DNA of 64,000 nt from JAAEPI01 sp964352625. Lineage in GTDB: Bacteria; Bacteroidota; Bacteroidia; Cytophagales; Cyclobacteriaceae. The DNA is taken from NCBI GenBank assembly GCA_964352625.1, contig CAYGSD010000009.1, positions 1-64,000 on the forward strand, in the 5' to 3' direction. Shown in pieces: positions 18,164 to 26,397 of the stretch; the stretch's first letter is position 1, and each line of letters begins with the position of its first letter. Both the position numbers and the translations under genes were made by a program. The notes below the pieces were generated by a model that was given only the letters and a program-made list of their open reading frames with translations, searched no databases and was not told the DNA's origin.

Positions 18164-18549
18164 TTGCCAGAATTCGCTAAAACTTCCTGAATAGCATCTT
18201 CAATTTCCTTTTGATTAAAGGGCTTGGAGAAGTACTTCTGCACGAGGTTTGACTTAATTGCCTCATCGATTTCCTCATTGTAATTGTATCCGGTGAGAAT
18301 AAAGAAGGCAATGTTTTTAAACTTCTGAGCGGCCTGTCCTACAAACTCCACACCGTTCATTTCCGGCATGTTCATATCCGAAATTACGACAATGATCTTC
18401 TCGTGATTTTCATCCAATTTCTCTAAACCCAACTTGCCGGAAATAGCAGTTATTACCTCGTACTTCGCAGAAAACGTCGCTTCAAACAAGAACAGATTAA
18501 TCTCCTCGTCATCCACATAAAGTATCGCTATGTCTTCTCGCTCATTCAT
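18160..18549 (-). CDS. Single-domain response regulator (CheY-like)
   Basis: A 129-residue receiver domain with no output domain. The acidic pocket is YVDDEE (about residues 11-16), the phospho-acceptor is Asp58 in VVISDMNMPEMNG, and the conserved Lys109 sits in FSKPF. It probably acts by protein contact, for example in a phosphorelay or by passing signal to another effector. Its start overlaps the 3' end of the histidine kinase gene by eight bases, so the two are very likely a cognate pair. Confidence 0.93.
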   Translation of the reverse strand: MNEREDIAILYVDDEEINLFLFEATFSAKYEVITAISGKLGLEKLDENHEKIIVVISDMNMPEMNGVEFVGQAAQKFKNIAFFILTGYNYNEEIDEAIKSNLVQKYFSKPFNQKEIEDAIQEVLANSGN

Positions 18550-20533
18550 TATTGCTGAGCGGTAAAGTAATAATAAATTCAGTTCCTGCCGCCTGCATAG
18601 ACTGTACTTTGACGTTTCCCTGATGCTGTTCTATGATAGAATAGGTGACAAACAGACCAAGACCACTCCCCTCTCCGGGTGGTTTAGTTGTGAAAAATGG
18701 ATCACTTATTCTGTTCAGGTTTTCCTCAGATATACCACGGCCACTATCCATCACCGTTACTCTCAGGATGTCCTTTTCACTCTTGGTCGAAATCGTGATA
18801 GTTCCACTCTTGTCAATGGCTTGCTCAGCATTGGAGAGCACGTTGAGCAGCGCTTGGTGGAGACTGCCATTGTTCCCCATTACTACACAGTTTTTAGCTG
18901 AGAATGTCTTTACAACATCAATTCGCTCCCTGATTTTTTCATTCAAGATTAATAAGCAGTTTTCGATGATTTCGTGGATATCGCAGCGTTCATCCATTTG
19001 TCGACCCACCTTACTAAAGTTCGCCAAGCTGCTCACGATCATCGCTGCACGAGTCACGCCTTCATTAATTGCATTGAAATAAGGATCAAACTTTTTGGCC
19101 TCATAGCCGGGCTCCTTGCGCATTTGCACTTCCAGTGAAATCGCTCCATGCTTAATAAAATTGAGCGGGTTGTTTATTTCATGTCCTATGCCCGCAGATA
19201 GCATACCCAAAGAAGCCATTTTCTCTGAACTAATTAACAAACCTTGGGTTCGGCGTATTTCCTCGTTTGTGGCTAGAAGAATTTGATTTTTCTTTCTATT
19301 CTGAATTAGTAATAGGACGAGAATAACTCCTAAAGGTGTGATTATTAGCAGTACGAGAATGTACGTTTGATTAGTATTTTCAAGCTCAGACTGGGCCTGA
19401 ACAAGCATCAACCGATCTTCTTCATCTTTTACTTTCTGAGGGATCAACGACAAATTTCGACTCACTACGTCCAAGTACAATGAGTCGCTCAAGTTGGAGT
19501 ATTCCTCGAGGTACTTAATCACATTGGGTGTATCGCCAAGACTTTGATAGACCTTTTTGTACAGCCGGAGATTGTTCAAAAGCTGTTGCCTGATTTTCAA
19601 ATCTTTCGCAATTGCCTGACTAGTGTCTAAACACTCAAGAGCAATTAGAAATTCCTGTTCTTCAAGAGCCAATTCCGCAAAGAGGTAGTAAACCTCGGCT
19701 ATTCCCTTTCTGTCCTCTATTTGCTTGCAATAGGTTAGGGACTTGTGGTAATATATGGTAGCCGAATCCGGCTGGCCAAGTTTGGACATAATCTCACCAA
19801 TTCCTCTCAGCGAAACCGCGCCCCAATTGATATTATTGGTTTGTTCTGCCAATGCAAGGGCTTCATTGAAAAAAGTCCTAGCTTGGCCCAAATTCCCTTC
19901 TCTGAGGTAGGTTATGGCAATATTATTCTTGGAATAAACTATTTGGCTCTCGACCTCAACCTGTTCTCCATAAGACAAAGCTTGAAAGAAATATTGCCGG
20001 GCCTCTTGATACTGATGCACACGCTCGAAGACCAGCCCAATGTTGTTAAGTGTCGTTGACATTACGGAGAAATCCTTCGTCTTCTCTTTTATCCTTTTTG
20101 CTCTGAATAAGTAGTCTAATGCCGTTTGATAACTGCCAAGATTATAATAGTTCAGACCTATATTATTGAATCCATTACCGATCATTGATGAGTCTCCAAC
20201 CTCCAGAGCCATGGCAAGAGCCTCTTCGTTAAATTTCTGTGAAGTTTCGAAATCACCGCGATAGTAATGAACACCGGCAATGTATCGCAAGCTCTGAGAA
20301 ATCATGGCTTTGTTATTTAGCCGCTCGGATTCTGCCAACGCCAGCTGGCCGTATTCCATCGCCTGATCGGGATAATTAAGCCAGACATCTTTCAGCAGTT
20401 CATGAAGTAAATTGATCTTCTCTACACCCTCCTTTTGATCAATCAACAACTTTAAACTGTCAGGTGATGATTGACACCATATGCCCAGCGTCATTAGGCA
20501 AAAAAACCAGAAAGAAATTATTCTCGTTCCCAA
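18542..20533 (-). CDS. TPR-containing sensor histidine kinase
   Basis: A 663-residue kinase. An exported N-terminal sensor follows a signal peptide (about 1-21) and is made of tetratricopeptide repeats (about 40-340). One transmembrane helix lies near residues 392-412 (ILVLLIITPLGVILVLLLI). The cytoplasmic part has an H-box with His451 in GMLSAGIGHEINNPLNFIKHG and an ATPase domain with DSGRGISEENL and GEGSGLGLF. The start codon is apparently TTG; the first ATG, 13 codons in, would destroy the signal peptide. The receiver gene overlaps its 3' end. The signal sensed is unknown. Confidence 0.92.
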   Translation of the reverse strand: MGTRIISFWFFCLMTLGIWCQSSPDSLKLLIDQKEGVEKINLLHELLKDVWLNYPDQAMEYGQLALAESERLNNKAMISQSLRYIAGVHYYRGDFETSQKFNEEALAMALEVGDSSMIGNGFNNIGLNYYNLGSYQTALDYLFRAKRIKEKTKDFSVMSTTLNNIGLVFERVHQYQEARQYFFQALSYGEQVEVESQIVYSKNNIAITYLREGNLGQARTFFNEALALAEQTNNINWGAVSLRGIGEIMSKLGQPDSATIYYHKSLTYCKQIEDRKGIAEVYYLFAELALEEQEFLIALECLDTSQAIAKDLKIRQQLLNNLRLYKKVYQSLGDTPNVIKYLEEYSNLSDSLYLDVVSRNLSLIPQKVKDEEDRLMLVQAQSELENTNQTYILVLLIITPLGVILVLLLIQNRKKNQILLATNEEIRRTQGLLISSEKMASLGMLSAGIGHEINNPLNFIKHGAISLEVQMRKEPGYEAKKFDPYFNAINEGVTRAAMIVSSLANFSKVGRQMDERCDIHEIIENCLLILNEKIRERIDVVKTFSAKNCVVMGNNGSLHQALLNVLSNAEQAIDKSGTITISTKSEKDILRVTVMDSGRGISEENLNRISDPFFTTKPPGEGSGLGLFVTYSIIEQHQGNVKVQSMQAAGTEFIITLPLSNNE

Positions 20534-20594
20534 AGTGGAGTGGTATAAGGTATTAAGTTAGACACAAATACGCACATTTGATAGAAGAACTACG

Positions 20595-21326
20595 TCAAAA
20601 CAATATCCCAATACCAAAGCCAATAAAATAATCTGGTGAGGAGTCGCTTAACCCAAAACCTCCTGAAATATCCGCTTGAAAATTCTCACTTACCAAAAAT
20701 GTCGCTCCTCCGTTTACTCTGTTGTCTGCAGGAAGCCCCGAACCAAAGAAACCATACGGCTCGATAAACAATGAAATCACATCGGTAGCTCCATACCCAA
20801 GCATGAATGTGTAAATCCCCACCGCATCGGTAGATGCCGACCAGAACGTTCCAATATTGTAGTCCAAAGTCAAGTTATCACTCAGGTCATGCTGAAAAAG
20901 TAACCGAATATCTTGAGTGCTTTCATTTGCCTTGAATTCATCCTGGCCATTGGCAAAAGTGAAACTTGTAAGCAGACCAACCTGCGGAAGAGCGTTGGTC
21001 TGATCATGCAAATGAAATTTTGCTCCGAGCGTAGTTGGGCTCAAGCCACTTATATTCTCTGCACCACCCCGGCTTCCGAGATAATTTTCAGTCAACCGCA
21101 GCTCCATCCATTTCAGTACACTTACCCTTACGAGCGCGTTGAGATAGGTCACATTGTATTGATCAAGCGAAGAAACCGGCCTTTCGGAGACAAAACCCAA
21201 CTCAGTCTGCACTTTGCCATGAGGTAAAACGTAAGGTGAATAAGACTGTGTTGGTCTATCAGTATTGATTTGTCCTTGGACACCCAGCCCAAAACAAATG
21301 CACGCAGCGAACAGTAATTTTTTCAT
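20595..21326 (-). CDS. Outer-membrane barrel protein, phenol-MetA-like transporter family
   Basis: A 243-residue protein with a signal peptide (1-18) and an opening INTDRPTQSYSPYVLPHGKVQTELGF, the hallmark of the MetA-pathway 'transporter' family (PF13557-like) as I recall it. The rest alternates beta strands and ends in a barrel-like GFGIGILF. It is probably a small outer-membrane channel of unknown cargo. Its start overlaps the preceding gene's stop by one base (TAATG), so the two are co-transcribed, divergently from the Fur-family gene. Shared control through the box at 21580-21594 is possible. Confidence 0.75.
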   Translation of the reverse strand: MKKLLFAACICFGLGVQGQINTDRPTQSYSPYVLPHGKVQTELGFVSERPVSSLDQYNVTYLNALVRVSVLKWMELRLTENYLGSRGGAENISGLSPTTLGAKFHLHDQTNALPQVGLLTSFTFANGQDEFKANESTQDIRLLFQHDLSDNLTLDYNIGTFWSASTDAVGIYTFMLGYGATDVISLFIEPYGFFGSGLPADNRVNGGATFLVSENFQADISGGFGLSDSSPDYFIGFGIGILF

Positions 21327-21526
21327 TAATAGACAAAAATGTATTTGTAGATGAGAATCAACATGGCAATGAGAAACATGAACAATGCAATCTTATTTAT
21401 ACCATGCATTAACCTTAGATTGATACTGTTCTTTTTGTCAGGGTCCTTCTTTCTGAAATAATAACGAGCCACTTCGCTCAAATCAAAAAAATACCCCATC
21501 CGATTTTTTTCCTTTTCTTCTCTCAT
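21326..21526 (-). CDS. DUF6728-like small membrane protein
   Basis: About 66 residues: a charged N-terminus with FDLSEVARYYFRKKDPDKKNSINLRLMHGINKIALF, then one transmembrane helix to the C-terminus. The YYFRKxDPxxxxxxNLRxMHGINKI segment matches the Bacteroidota DUF6728 family as I recall it. The start is uncertain: 21526 gives MREEKEK and 21499 gives MGYFFDLSEV. The longer frame from 21595 would run through the inverted repeat shared with the Fur gene and is unlikely. It is coupled to the downstream barrel gene. Confidence 0.65.
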   Translation of the reverse strand: MREEKEKNRMGYFFDLSEVARYYFRKKDPDKKNSINLRLMHGINKIALFMFLIAMLILIYKYIFVY

Positions 21527-21579
21527 GCTTCCTAAAGCTACTAATATTTCATTGAGTTCACTTACTTCAAAATCATTTA

Positions 21580-21594
21580 TGCAATAAGATTGCA
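21580..21594. promoter_or_regulatory. Putative Fur/Zur-family operator
   Basis: TGCAATAAGATTGCA is a perfect inverted repeat (TGCAAT / ATTGCA, 3-base centre) ending 21 bases before the ATG of the Fur-family gene, inside the divergent promoter region. Nearly the same 15-mer, TGCAACAGTATTGCA, occurs at 24443-24457 before the lipoprotein gene. Recurrence at two promoters of one Fur-family locus supports an autoregulatory operator; binding is inference. Confidence 0.65.
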
Positions 21595-21615
21595 AATATG
21601 TAAATTCGCACCGTG

Positions 21616-22029
21616 ATGGACAGTACTATTGATATCTTAAAAGCACACCAGCTCAGAATTACAAATTCCAGAAAGGATGTGCTACAGGAATTTTTGGAAA
21701 GAAATGCGGCTCTTTCGTTAGGCGTTTTGGAGGAAAAATTTCCCTCTTATGATCGGGTGACGCTGTATAGAACCCTCAATAGCTTCCTTGAATCAGGCAT
21801 TATCCACAAAATACCTAACGATCAGGGCATGGCTACTTTTGGTCTTTGCCACACGACTTGCGGACCCGAGGAACATCAGCACGATCATGTGCACTTCAAG
21901 TGCAACAACTGCGGAAAGTTGGAATGCCTCGATGAACTTAACGTCCCTGACGTAAGCGTGCCAGTCGGCTACACGATCAACAATGTGAACATGATCGTGG
22001 ACGGAACATGCGTCGAGTGCACAGCATGA
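21616..22029 (+). CDS. Fur-family metal-responsive repressor (possibly Zur)
   Basis: A 137-residue Fur-family regulator. The N-terminal winged helix includes LKAHQLRITNSRKDVLQEFLE and YDRVTLYRTLNSFLESGIIHKI (recognition helix). The metal-binding dimerisation domain has HQHDHVHFKCNNCGKLECLD and a second CxxC near the end (GTCVECTA), giving a structural zinc Cys4 site. Start chosen at the ATG at 21616; a GTG directly before it is an alternative. The TonB receptor gene overlaps its stop (ATGA). The pairing suggests regulation of metal uptake, with zinc the first guess. Confidence 0.88.
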   Translation: MDSTIDILKAHQLRITNSRKDVLQEFLERNAALSLGVLEEKFPSYDRVTLYRTLNSFLESGIIHKIPNDQGMATFGLCHTTCGPEEHQHDHVHFKCNNCGKLECLDELNVPDVSVPVGYTINNVNMIVDGTCVECTA

Positions 22030-24401
22030 AACAACATTTCCTTGTCCTTCTTTTCGCACTGACTTCCTCCCTCCTTGTAGCTCAAAAAGACAAATGCACC
22101 AAGATCATTCACGGGCGCATTCTGGAGCTTGGGACTGAGACACCTGTGGCGTTTGCTTTGGTAAAAATCGAAGGAACCTCCACTGGTGCTACATCCGATG
22201 AGAAAGGTGAATTCACATTGAAAAATGTGTGTCCCGATGAAATTCACTTAGAAATCACCCATGTTTCTTATCGGTCCATTTCTCATCATCATGACGCCTA
22301 CCACAGCAGCCCGACCATTTATCTCGCACCCAAAGAAATTGAACTGGATGGATTAGTGGTGGAAGAAAAAGTAGATAAAACGAAAATTGAAACCTTAGCT
22401 ACACGGCAAAAATCCATCTCCATGTCGGATGCCGATCAGTCCAAAATTGGAAATTTGCTGGAGAAAATGAGCGGTGTGAGTACGCTACAAACCGGCTCGA
22501 ATGTAGTCAAACCGCTCGTGCATGGACTTCACTCAAATAGAGTCCTGATCATCAACAATGGGGTACGCCACGCTTACCAGGCGTGGGGGCGCGAACACGC
22601 TCCTGAGATTAATCCGGGGGCTATTGACCAACTCACTTTAGTTAAAGGTGCCGCCACTGTTCGGTACGGGCCTGAAGCTATCGGAGGTGTTATCCTTATG
22701 GATCCGGAACGACCTGAATTTGATAGTTCACTGAAAGGACTTGTTGGTACTGCATTGGAATCCAATGGACGATCGGCAGCTTTACAGACACACCTAAGCC
22801 AAGGCTATCACCGATTAGCTTGGAATGCCGGAATCACCACCAGAAAACAGGGCGACCTGCATTCGCCAGATTACCAGCTTACAAATACGGGTAGCGACGA
22901 ACTCGGCTTTCATGCCCACGGGCTTTGGCACAGACCTAAATTTGACCTCTCCTTGTACGCCAGCCATTTCGAGCAAGAACTGGGCATACTGAGGGGATCG
23001 GTGGTTGGAAATATTCAGGATTTATCGGTGGCAATGAACACAGAACCTCCGCAGGATACCCGCCCCTTTTCATATGAGATTCGCACACCAAGGCAGGAAA
23101 CCGTTCACGACTTATACAAAATCAAAGGGTCTGTTTTTCTAGCCGATCATGAAGTGAATTTGCAATATGCTTTGCAGCGAAATCAGCGGAGAGAGTACGA
23201 CATACGCCGGGGCACCAACAATCAAAGGCCGTCCATAGATCTTGATATGCTCACGCACACCTTCGATGGAGAATGGAGCTATCCCTCCAATAAATGGAAA
23301 GGCTTAGTTGGACTTCAAGCTACTTATAAGGACAATAACAACAACCCTGGCACAAACACCATCCCCTTCGTACCCAACTACAATGTGTTGAATCTTGGCA
23401 TTTACACCATGCAATCCACCAGTTGGAATCAATCCCAGTTTGAGGTGGGAGCGCGCTACGATTTTCAGCAAATAGATGCAAGAGGGAGAGATCAGAGCAA
23501 TGACCTCTACGGAAATGTTTTGAAATTTAACAATGCGACCTTCCTCCTAGGATATGGCCATCAGCTTTCGCCCACTTGGAAATTCACCGCCAACATTGCC
23601 TCGGCTTGGAGACCTCCGAATGTAGGTGAGCTCTATAGTTTTGGCAAACACCAATTCAATGTAGAGTATGGCTTTTGGAGATATGAGATAGATGAGTCGG
23701 GGGACATCTCCACATCTGGAGTCAGTGATCAAAATTCAAAACCCGTGAAAAGTGAAAAGGGTTTGAAAGGCCTGCTTTCTCTAGAGTACAAAAAAGAAAA
23801 AGTAAATGCCGAGTTAGTAGCCTATGCCAATCGCATTGTCGACTATTTTTTCCTTAGACCCTATGGGGTGACAAATACCAGCCGAGGGCCTTTCCCCTAC
23901 TTCATACATGATCAAACCAATGCTCTTTTTTATGGGGTAGATTTTGACATGAGGGTGATGCACTCAGGTGATCTTACCTCAGAGATTAGGCTGGCCTATG
24001 TGCATGCCACGGACAGCAAAAACGATCAACCATTTCTCGAGATTCCTCCGCTGAACGTACAATATGACCTGAAAAAGAAAATCGGTAGCTGGAATTTCGG
24101 GTTATCGGCCGAATACACGGCTCGGCAGTTCCATGCTCCTACTGTCATTCCAGTAGATGATTTTTTGGCAGGTACAGAAAGCATCGAACCAAACCAAACG
24201 TTCGATTTTCTAGCAGCGCCTAGAGGTTATGCACTCCTTCACTCACACGTCGAATTCCATCAAAGCAAGTGGACATTTACTATTCATGCCAGAAATATAC
24301 TGAATACTTCGTATCGGGTGTACATGGATCGCTTGAGGTATTTCGCAGATAATCCGGGAAGAAACTTCACCCTGACCGCTCAGTATAAATTCGGGAAATA
24401 A
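22026..24401 (+). CDS. TonB-dependent outer-membrane receptor, probably metal uptake
   Basis: A 791-residue receptor: signal peptide (1-19), a carboxypeptidase-like beta-sandwich domain (IIHGRILELGTETPVAFALVKIEGTSTGATSDEKGEFTL), a plug (NVVKPLVHGLHSNRVLIINNGVRH ... GAATVRYGPEAIGGVILMDP), and a 22-strand barrel ending YKFGK. The plug resembles the ZnuD-type zinc receptor group in my memory, including a His-rich start, but the ligand is not proven. The ATG at 22026 overlaps the Fur gene's TGA stop, so the regulator and receptor are translated from one message. Confidence 0.9.
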   Translation: MKQHFLVLLFALTSSLLVAQKDKCTKIIHGRILELGTETPVAFALVKIEGTSTGATSDEKGEFTLKNVCPDEIHLEITHVSYRSISHHHDAYHSSPTIYLAPKEIELDGLVVEEKVDKTKIETLATRQKSISMSDADQSKIGNLLEKMSGVSTLQTGSNVVKPLVHGLHSNRVLIINNGVRHAYQAWGREHAPEINPGAIDQLTLVKGAATVRYGPEAIGGVILMDPERPEFDSSLKGLVGTALESNGRSAALQTHLSQGYHRLAWNAGITTRKQGDLHSPDYQLTNTGSDELGFHAHGLWHRPKFDLSLYASHFEQELGILRGSVVGNIQDLSVAMNTEPPQDTRPFSYEIRTPRQETVHDLYKIKGSVFLADHEVNLQYALQRNQRREYDIRRGTNNQRPSIDLDMLTHTFDGEWSYPSNKWKGLVGLQATYKDNNNNPGTNTIPFVPNYNVLNLGIYTMQSTSWNQSQFEVGARYDFQQIDARGRDQSNDLYGNVLKFNNATFLLGYGHQLSPTWKFTANIASAWRPPNVGELYSFGKHQFNVEYGFWRYEIDESGDISTSGVSDQNSKPVKSEKGLKGLLSLEYKKEKVNAELVAYANRIVDYFFLRPYGVTNTSRGPFPYFIHDQTNALFYGVDFDMRVMHSGDLTSEIRLAYVHATDSKNDQPFLEIPPLNVQYDLKKKIGSWNFGLSAEYTARQFHAPTVIPVDDFLAGTESIEPNQTFDFLAAPRGYALLHSHVEFHQSKWTFTIHARNILNTSYRVYMDRLRYFADNPGRNFTLTAQYKFGK

Positions 24402-24406
24402 TCTCA

Positions 24407-24421
24407 TACAACATTGTTGCA
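24407..24421. promoter_or_regulatory. Second, degenerate Fur/Zur-type box
   Basis: TACAACATTGTTGCA matches the downstream box TGCAACAGTATTGCA at 12 of 15 positions and is itself an inverted repeat (CAACA-T-TGTTG). Its centre is 36 bases upstream of that of the better box. It overlaps the likely -33 region (ATTG at 24414-24417) of the lipoprotein promoter. Confidence 0.45.
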
Positions 24422-24436
24422 TTAAATAGATTCTAC

Positions 24437-24444
24437 TATACTTG
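24437..24444 (+). promoter_or_regulatory. Promoter of the lipoprotein gene
   Basis: TATACTTG matches TAnnTTTG with one mismatch. An ATTG lies 19 bases upstream at 24414-24417, the expected -33 spacing for the Bacteroidota housekeeping sigma factor. The -33 and -7 elements each overlap one of the two inverted-repeat boxes, an arrangement expected of a repressed promoter. Confidence 0.5.
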
Positions 24445-24457
24445 CAACAGTATTGCA
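24443..24457. promoter_or_regulatory. Putative Fur/Zur-family operator
   Basis: TGCAACAGTATTGCA, within the wider inverted repeat TTGCAA-N5-TTGCAA (24442-24458). It matches the box before the Fur-family gene (TGCAATAAGATTGCA) at 12 of 15 positions with both outer arms (TGCAA and ATTGCA) conserved. It overlaps the end of the -7 element and lies 13 bases before the lipoprotein ATG. Confidence 0.65.
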
Positions 24458-24470
24458 AATTAAAAGAAAC

Positions 24471-25064
24471 ATGAAACAAAAGACACTCATTTTAGGATTG
24501 GCACTAGCCACTTGCTCGTTGGTAAGTTGTGGAGACGATGACACCCCGCCGAAAGAAAACGAAGAGGAAGTAGTTGACCTGGTGACACTTACATTCACAC
24601 CCGATGAAGGCTCATCTGTGGTATTTATAGCCACTGATCCCGACGGAGCAGGCGTTGCAGACATGGCACCAGATGGAGCTATCACCTTAAATGCCAACAC
24701 CACCTATACCCTAACCATTGAACTGGAAAATACAGAGGAAGATGAGGACATCACTGCGGAAGTAGAAGAGGAAGGTGACGAGCATATGTTTTTCTTTTCA
24801 TTCACCACCGACATTTTCAGTGATCCTGCAGGGAATGGAAACATTGATGCGCGAGCTGATGCTGTGAACTATCTGGATGAAGATGTAAATGACGAGCCCA
24901 TCGGGCTGTCAACTTCATGGACAACAGGTACTTCATCCTCAGATGGCACCTTCAGGGTGGTACTTAAACATCAGCCGGACATCAAATCGGCCACTTCCAC
25001 CTCAACTGATGGAGAAACAGACATTGACATTTCATGGACAATCAACATCAGTAGTCCAATGTAA
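24471..25064 (+). CDS. Acidic lipoprotein of the Fur/TonB locus
   Basis: A 197-residue lipoprotein (lipobox LVSCGDDD) with an acidic mature part. ITLNANTTYTLTIELENTEEDEDITAEVEEEGDEHMFFF and GLSTSWTTGTSSSDGTFRVVLKHQPDIKS match a Bacteroidota family that I recall beside TonB receptors under an uninformative periplasmic-binding-fold name. The Glu/Asp clusters and the His in DEHMFF and LKHQP could bind metal. The start at 24471 gives a normal lipoprotein signal; the frame upstream runs through the operator. It sits 70 bases after the receptor with its own promoter and boxes. A role in metal capture is inference. Confidence 0.72.
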   Translation: MKQKTLILGLALATCSLVSCGDDDTPPKENEEEVVDLVTLTFTPDEGSSVVFIATDPDGAGVADMAPDGAITLNANTTYTLTIELENTEEDEDITAEVEEEGDEHMFFFSFTTDIFSDPAGNGNIDARADAVNYLDEDVNDEPIGLSTSWTTGTSSSDGTFRVVLKHQPDIKSATSTSTDGETDIDISWTINISSPM

Positions 25065-25089
25065 TTGTTAGATTAAGTATCTTTAACAC

Positions 25090-25118
25090 GCCTCGAAGCA
25101 ACCATTCGGGGCTTTTTT
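25090..25118 (+). terminator. Intrinsic terminator of the Fur/TonB locus
   Basis: GCCTCGAA (25090-25097) pairs with TTCGGGGC (25105-25112) in an eight-base stem with one G-T pair, followed directly by six T. It closes transcription after the lipoprotein gene. Confidence 0.85.
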
Positions 25119-25131
25119 GCATCTTAGGGTT

Positions 25132-26382
25132 ATGCCTCGTAAAACACTCTTACTTCTAGCCGCCTTTTTTCATTTTTCATACCTTCTTGCACAAAGTCCC
25201 AGAATCTCAGGAAGGGTATTTGATGAGGTGACCAATGAGTCCTTAGCGTTTGCACATGTAGGCATCATAGGTACTTCAATTGGTACAATCACAAATTCCA
25301 ACGGGCAATTTTCTATTCTTATTCCGGAAGAAAATGTTGTCAATAACCTATCCTTCTCCTATCTAGGTTATGCCAGCAAATCCATTTCAATATCTGATAT
25401 TCCAAAAAATACGGACTATCAGATAGGGCTAAAACCTCAATCGAGGTACCTCCCGGATCTGGTGGTCAAAGTGAAAAAGAAGTCCATCATTGAAGAGGCG
25501 ATTGAGCGTATTCCTGAGAATCATGATCAGGGAAGTATGCGATTGAGTGGCTTCTGGCGAGCGCAGATTAAGAATCAGAATCGGCATATTCAGCTCTCCG
25601 AAACGGCATATGATATTTTCAGGGTAGATAAGAAAGATGCTGTGAAGATTTTGAAGAATCGTGCCCAAAGAGATACTGCAGCTTTTGAACAATTCAGGCA
25701 GTTCAATGCAGGTATTACGCCCAAAGGACTGGTAAAAAGTTCCTTTCTGGAAGACACCAATATACTTTCCAATAAAACCAGAAAAAATCACACCTTCGAC
25801 TTGGTAGGCGCATCGGTTTACAATGACCGGCCAGTTTTCATCGTAGAGTTCGATCGGAAAAAAGACTCAGACAAAAATGGATACAAAGGAACTATCTATC
25901 TCGACTCAGAGACACTTGCGTTTGTAAAAATCAAATATAGTTTCAGCCCATCAAACTCAGAACAAATCGATTTGTATGGCTCACGGCTCCTGGCCAAAAT
26001 CACGGGATTGGGTGAAAGCTACTGGCTATCGTATCTGTCTGACTACAATTTCAAGCTCTACAATGGCAAGTGGTATTTAAGCCATGGCGTAGTAGACGTG
26101 GCTTGGTACCTGATCGACAATGACGAAACATTTAAAGAATTGGTCGAGTACCGAGGAGACTTGGTCATCACAAATATTGATAAAGCAGTAGTGACCCTCC
26201 CATCAAAAGATGAACGTGCCGGACGAGGAATTTTGGTTCGTCAGTCTGAGGTGGGTACCGGGGAATTTTGGGAAAAGTACAACTACCTGGTACCTGATGA
26301 AGATTTTGACAGAGTATTCAGTGAGATGCAGAAAAGAAATGAAGCCTATAGAAAGCAAAAAAACGAGTCCAATCAGGATTAG
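25132..26382 (+). CDS. Carboxypeptidase-like regulatory domain protein
   Basis: A 416-residue exported protein: signal peptide (1-21, ending LLAQ), then a CarboxypepD_reg-like beta-sandwich (ISGRVFDEVTNESLAFAHVGIIGTSIGTITNSNGQFSILIP) common at the N-terminus of Bacteroidota envelope proteins. The remainder (LPDLVVKVKKKSIIEEAIERIPEN, GTIYLDSETLAFVKIKYSFS) resembles the soluble half of DUF5686-type proteins, but the barrel half is missing, so this is a shorter relative. Function unknown; periplasmic or outer-membrane-associated. The start at 25132 avoids the terminator just upstream. Confidence 0.75.
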   Translation: MPRKTLLLLAAFFHFSYLLAQSPRISGRVFDEVTNESLAFAHVGIIGTSIGTITNSNGQFSILIPEENVVNNLSFSYLGYASKSISISDIPKNTDYQIGLKPQSRYLPDLVVKVKKKSIIEEAIERIPENHDQGSMRLSGFWRAQIKNQNRHIQLSETAYDIFRVDKKDAVKILKNRAQRDTAAFEQFRQFNAGITPKGLVKSSFLEDTNILSNKTRKNHTFDLVGASVYNDRPVFIVEFDRKKDSDKNGYKGTIYLDSETLAFVKIKYSFSPSNSEQIDLYGSRLLAKITGLGESYWLSYLSDYNFKLYNGKWYLSHGVVDVAWYLIDNDETFKELVEYRGDLVITNIDKAVVTLPSKDERAGRGILVRQSEVGTGEFWEKYNYLVPDEDFDRVFSEMQKRNEAYRKQKNESNQD

Positions 26383-26397
26383 ACTCGTTTATATTTA
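26357..26397. terminator. Bidirectional terminator
   Basis: AAACGAGTC (26361-26369) and GACTCGTTT (26382-26390) form a nine-base perfect stem with a further AATC/GATT pairing inside. On the minus strand the stem runs into seven T (the A run at 26357-26363). On the plus strand GTTTATATTT follows. It sits exactly between two convergent genes and overlaps the stop codon of the plus-strand gene. Confidence 0.85.
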
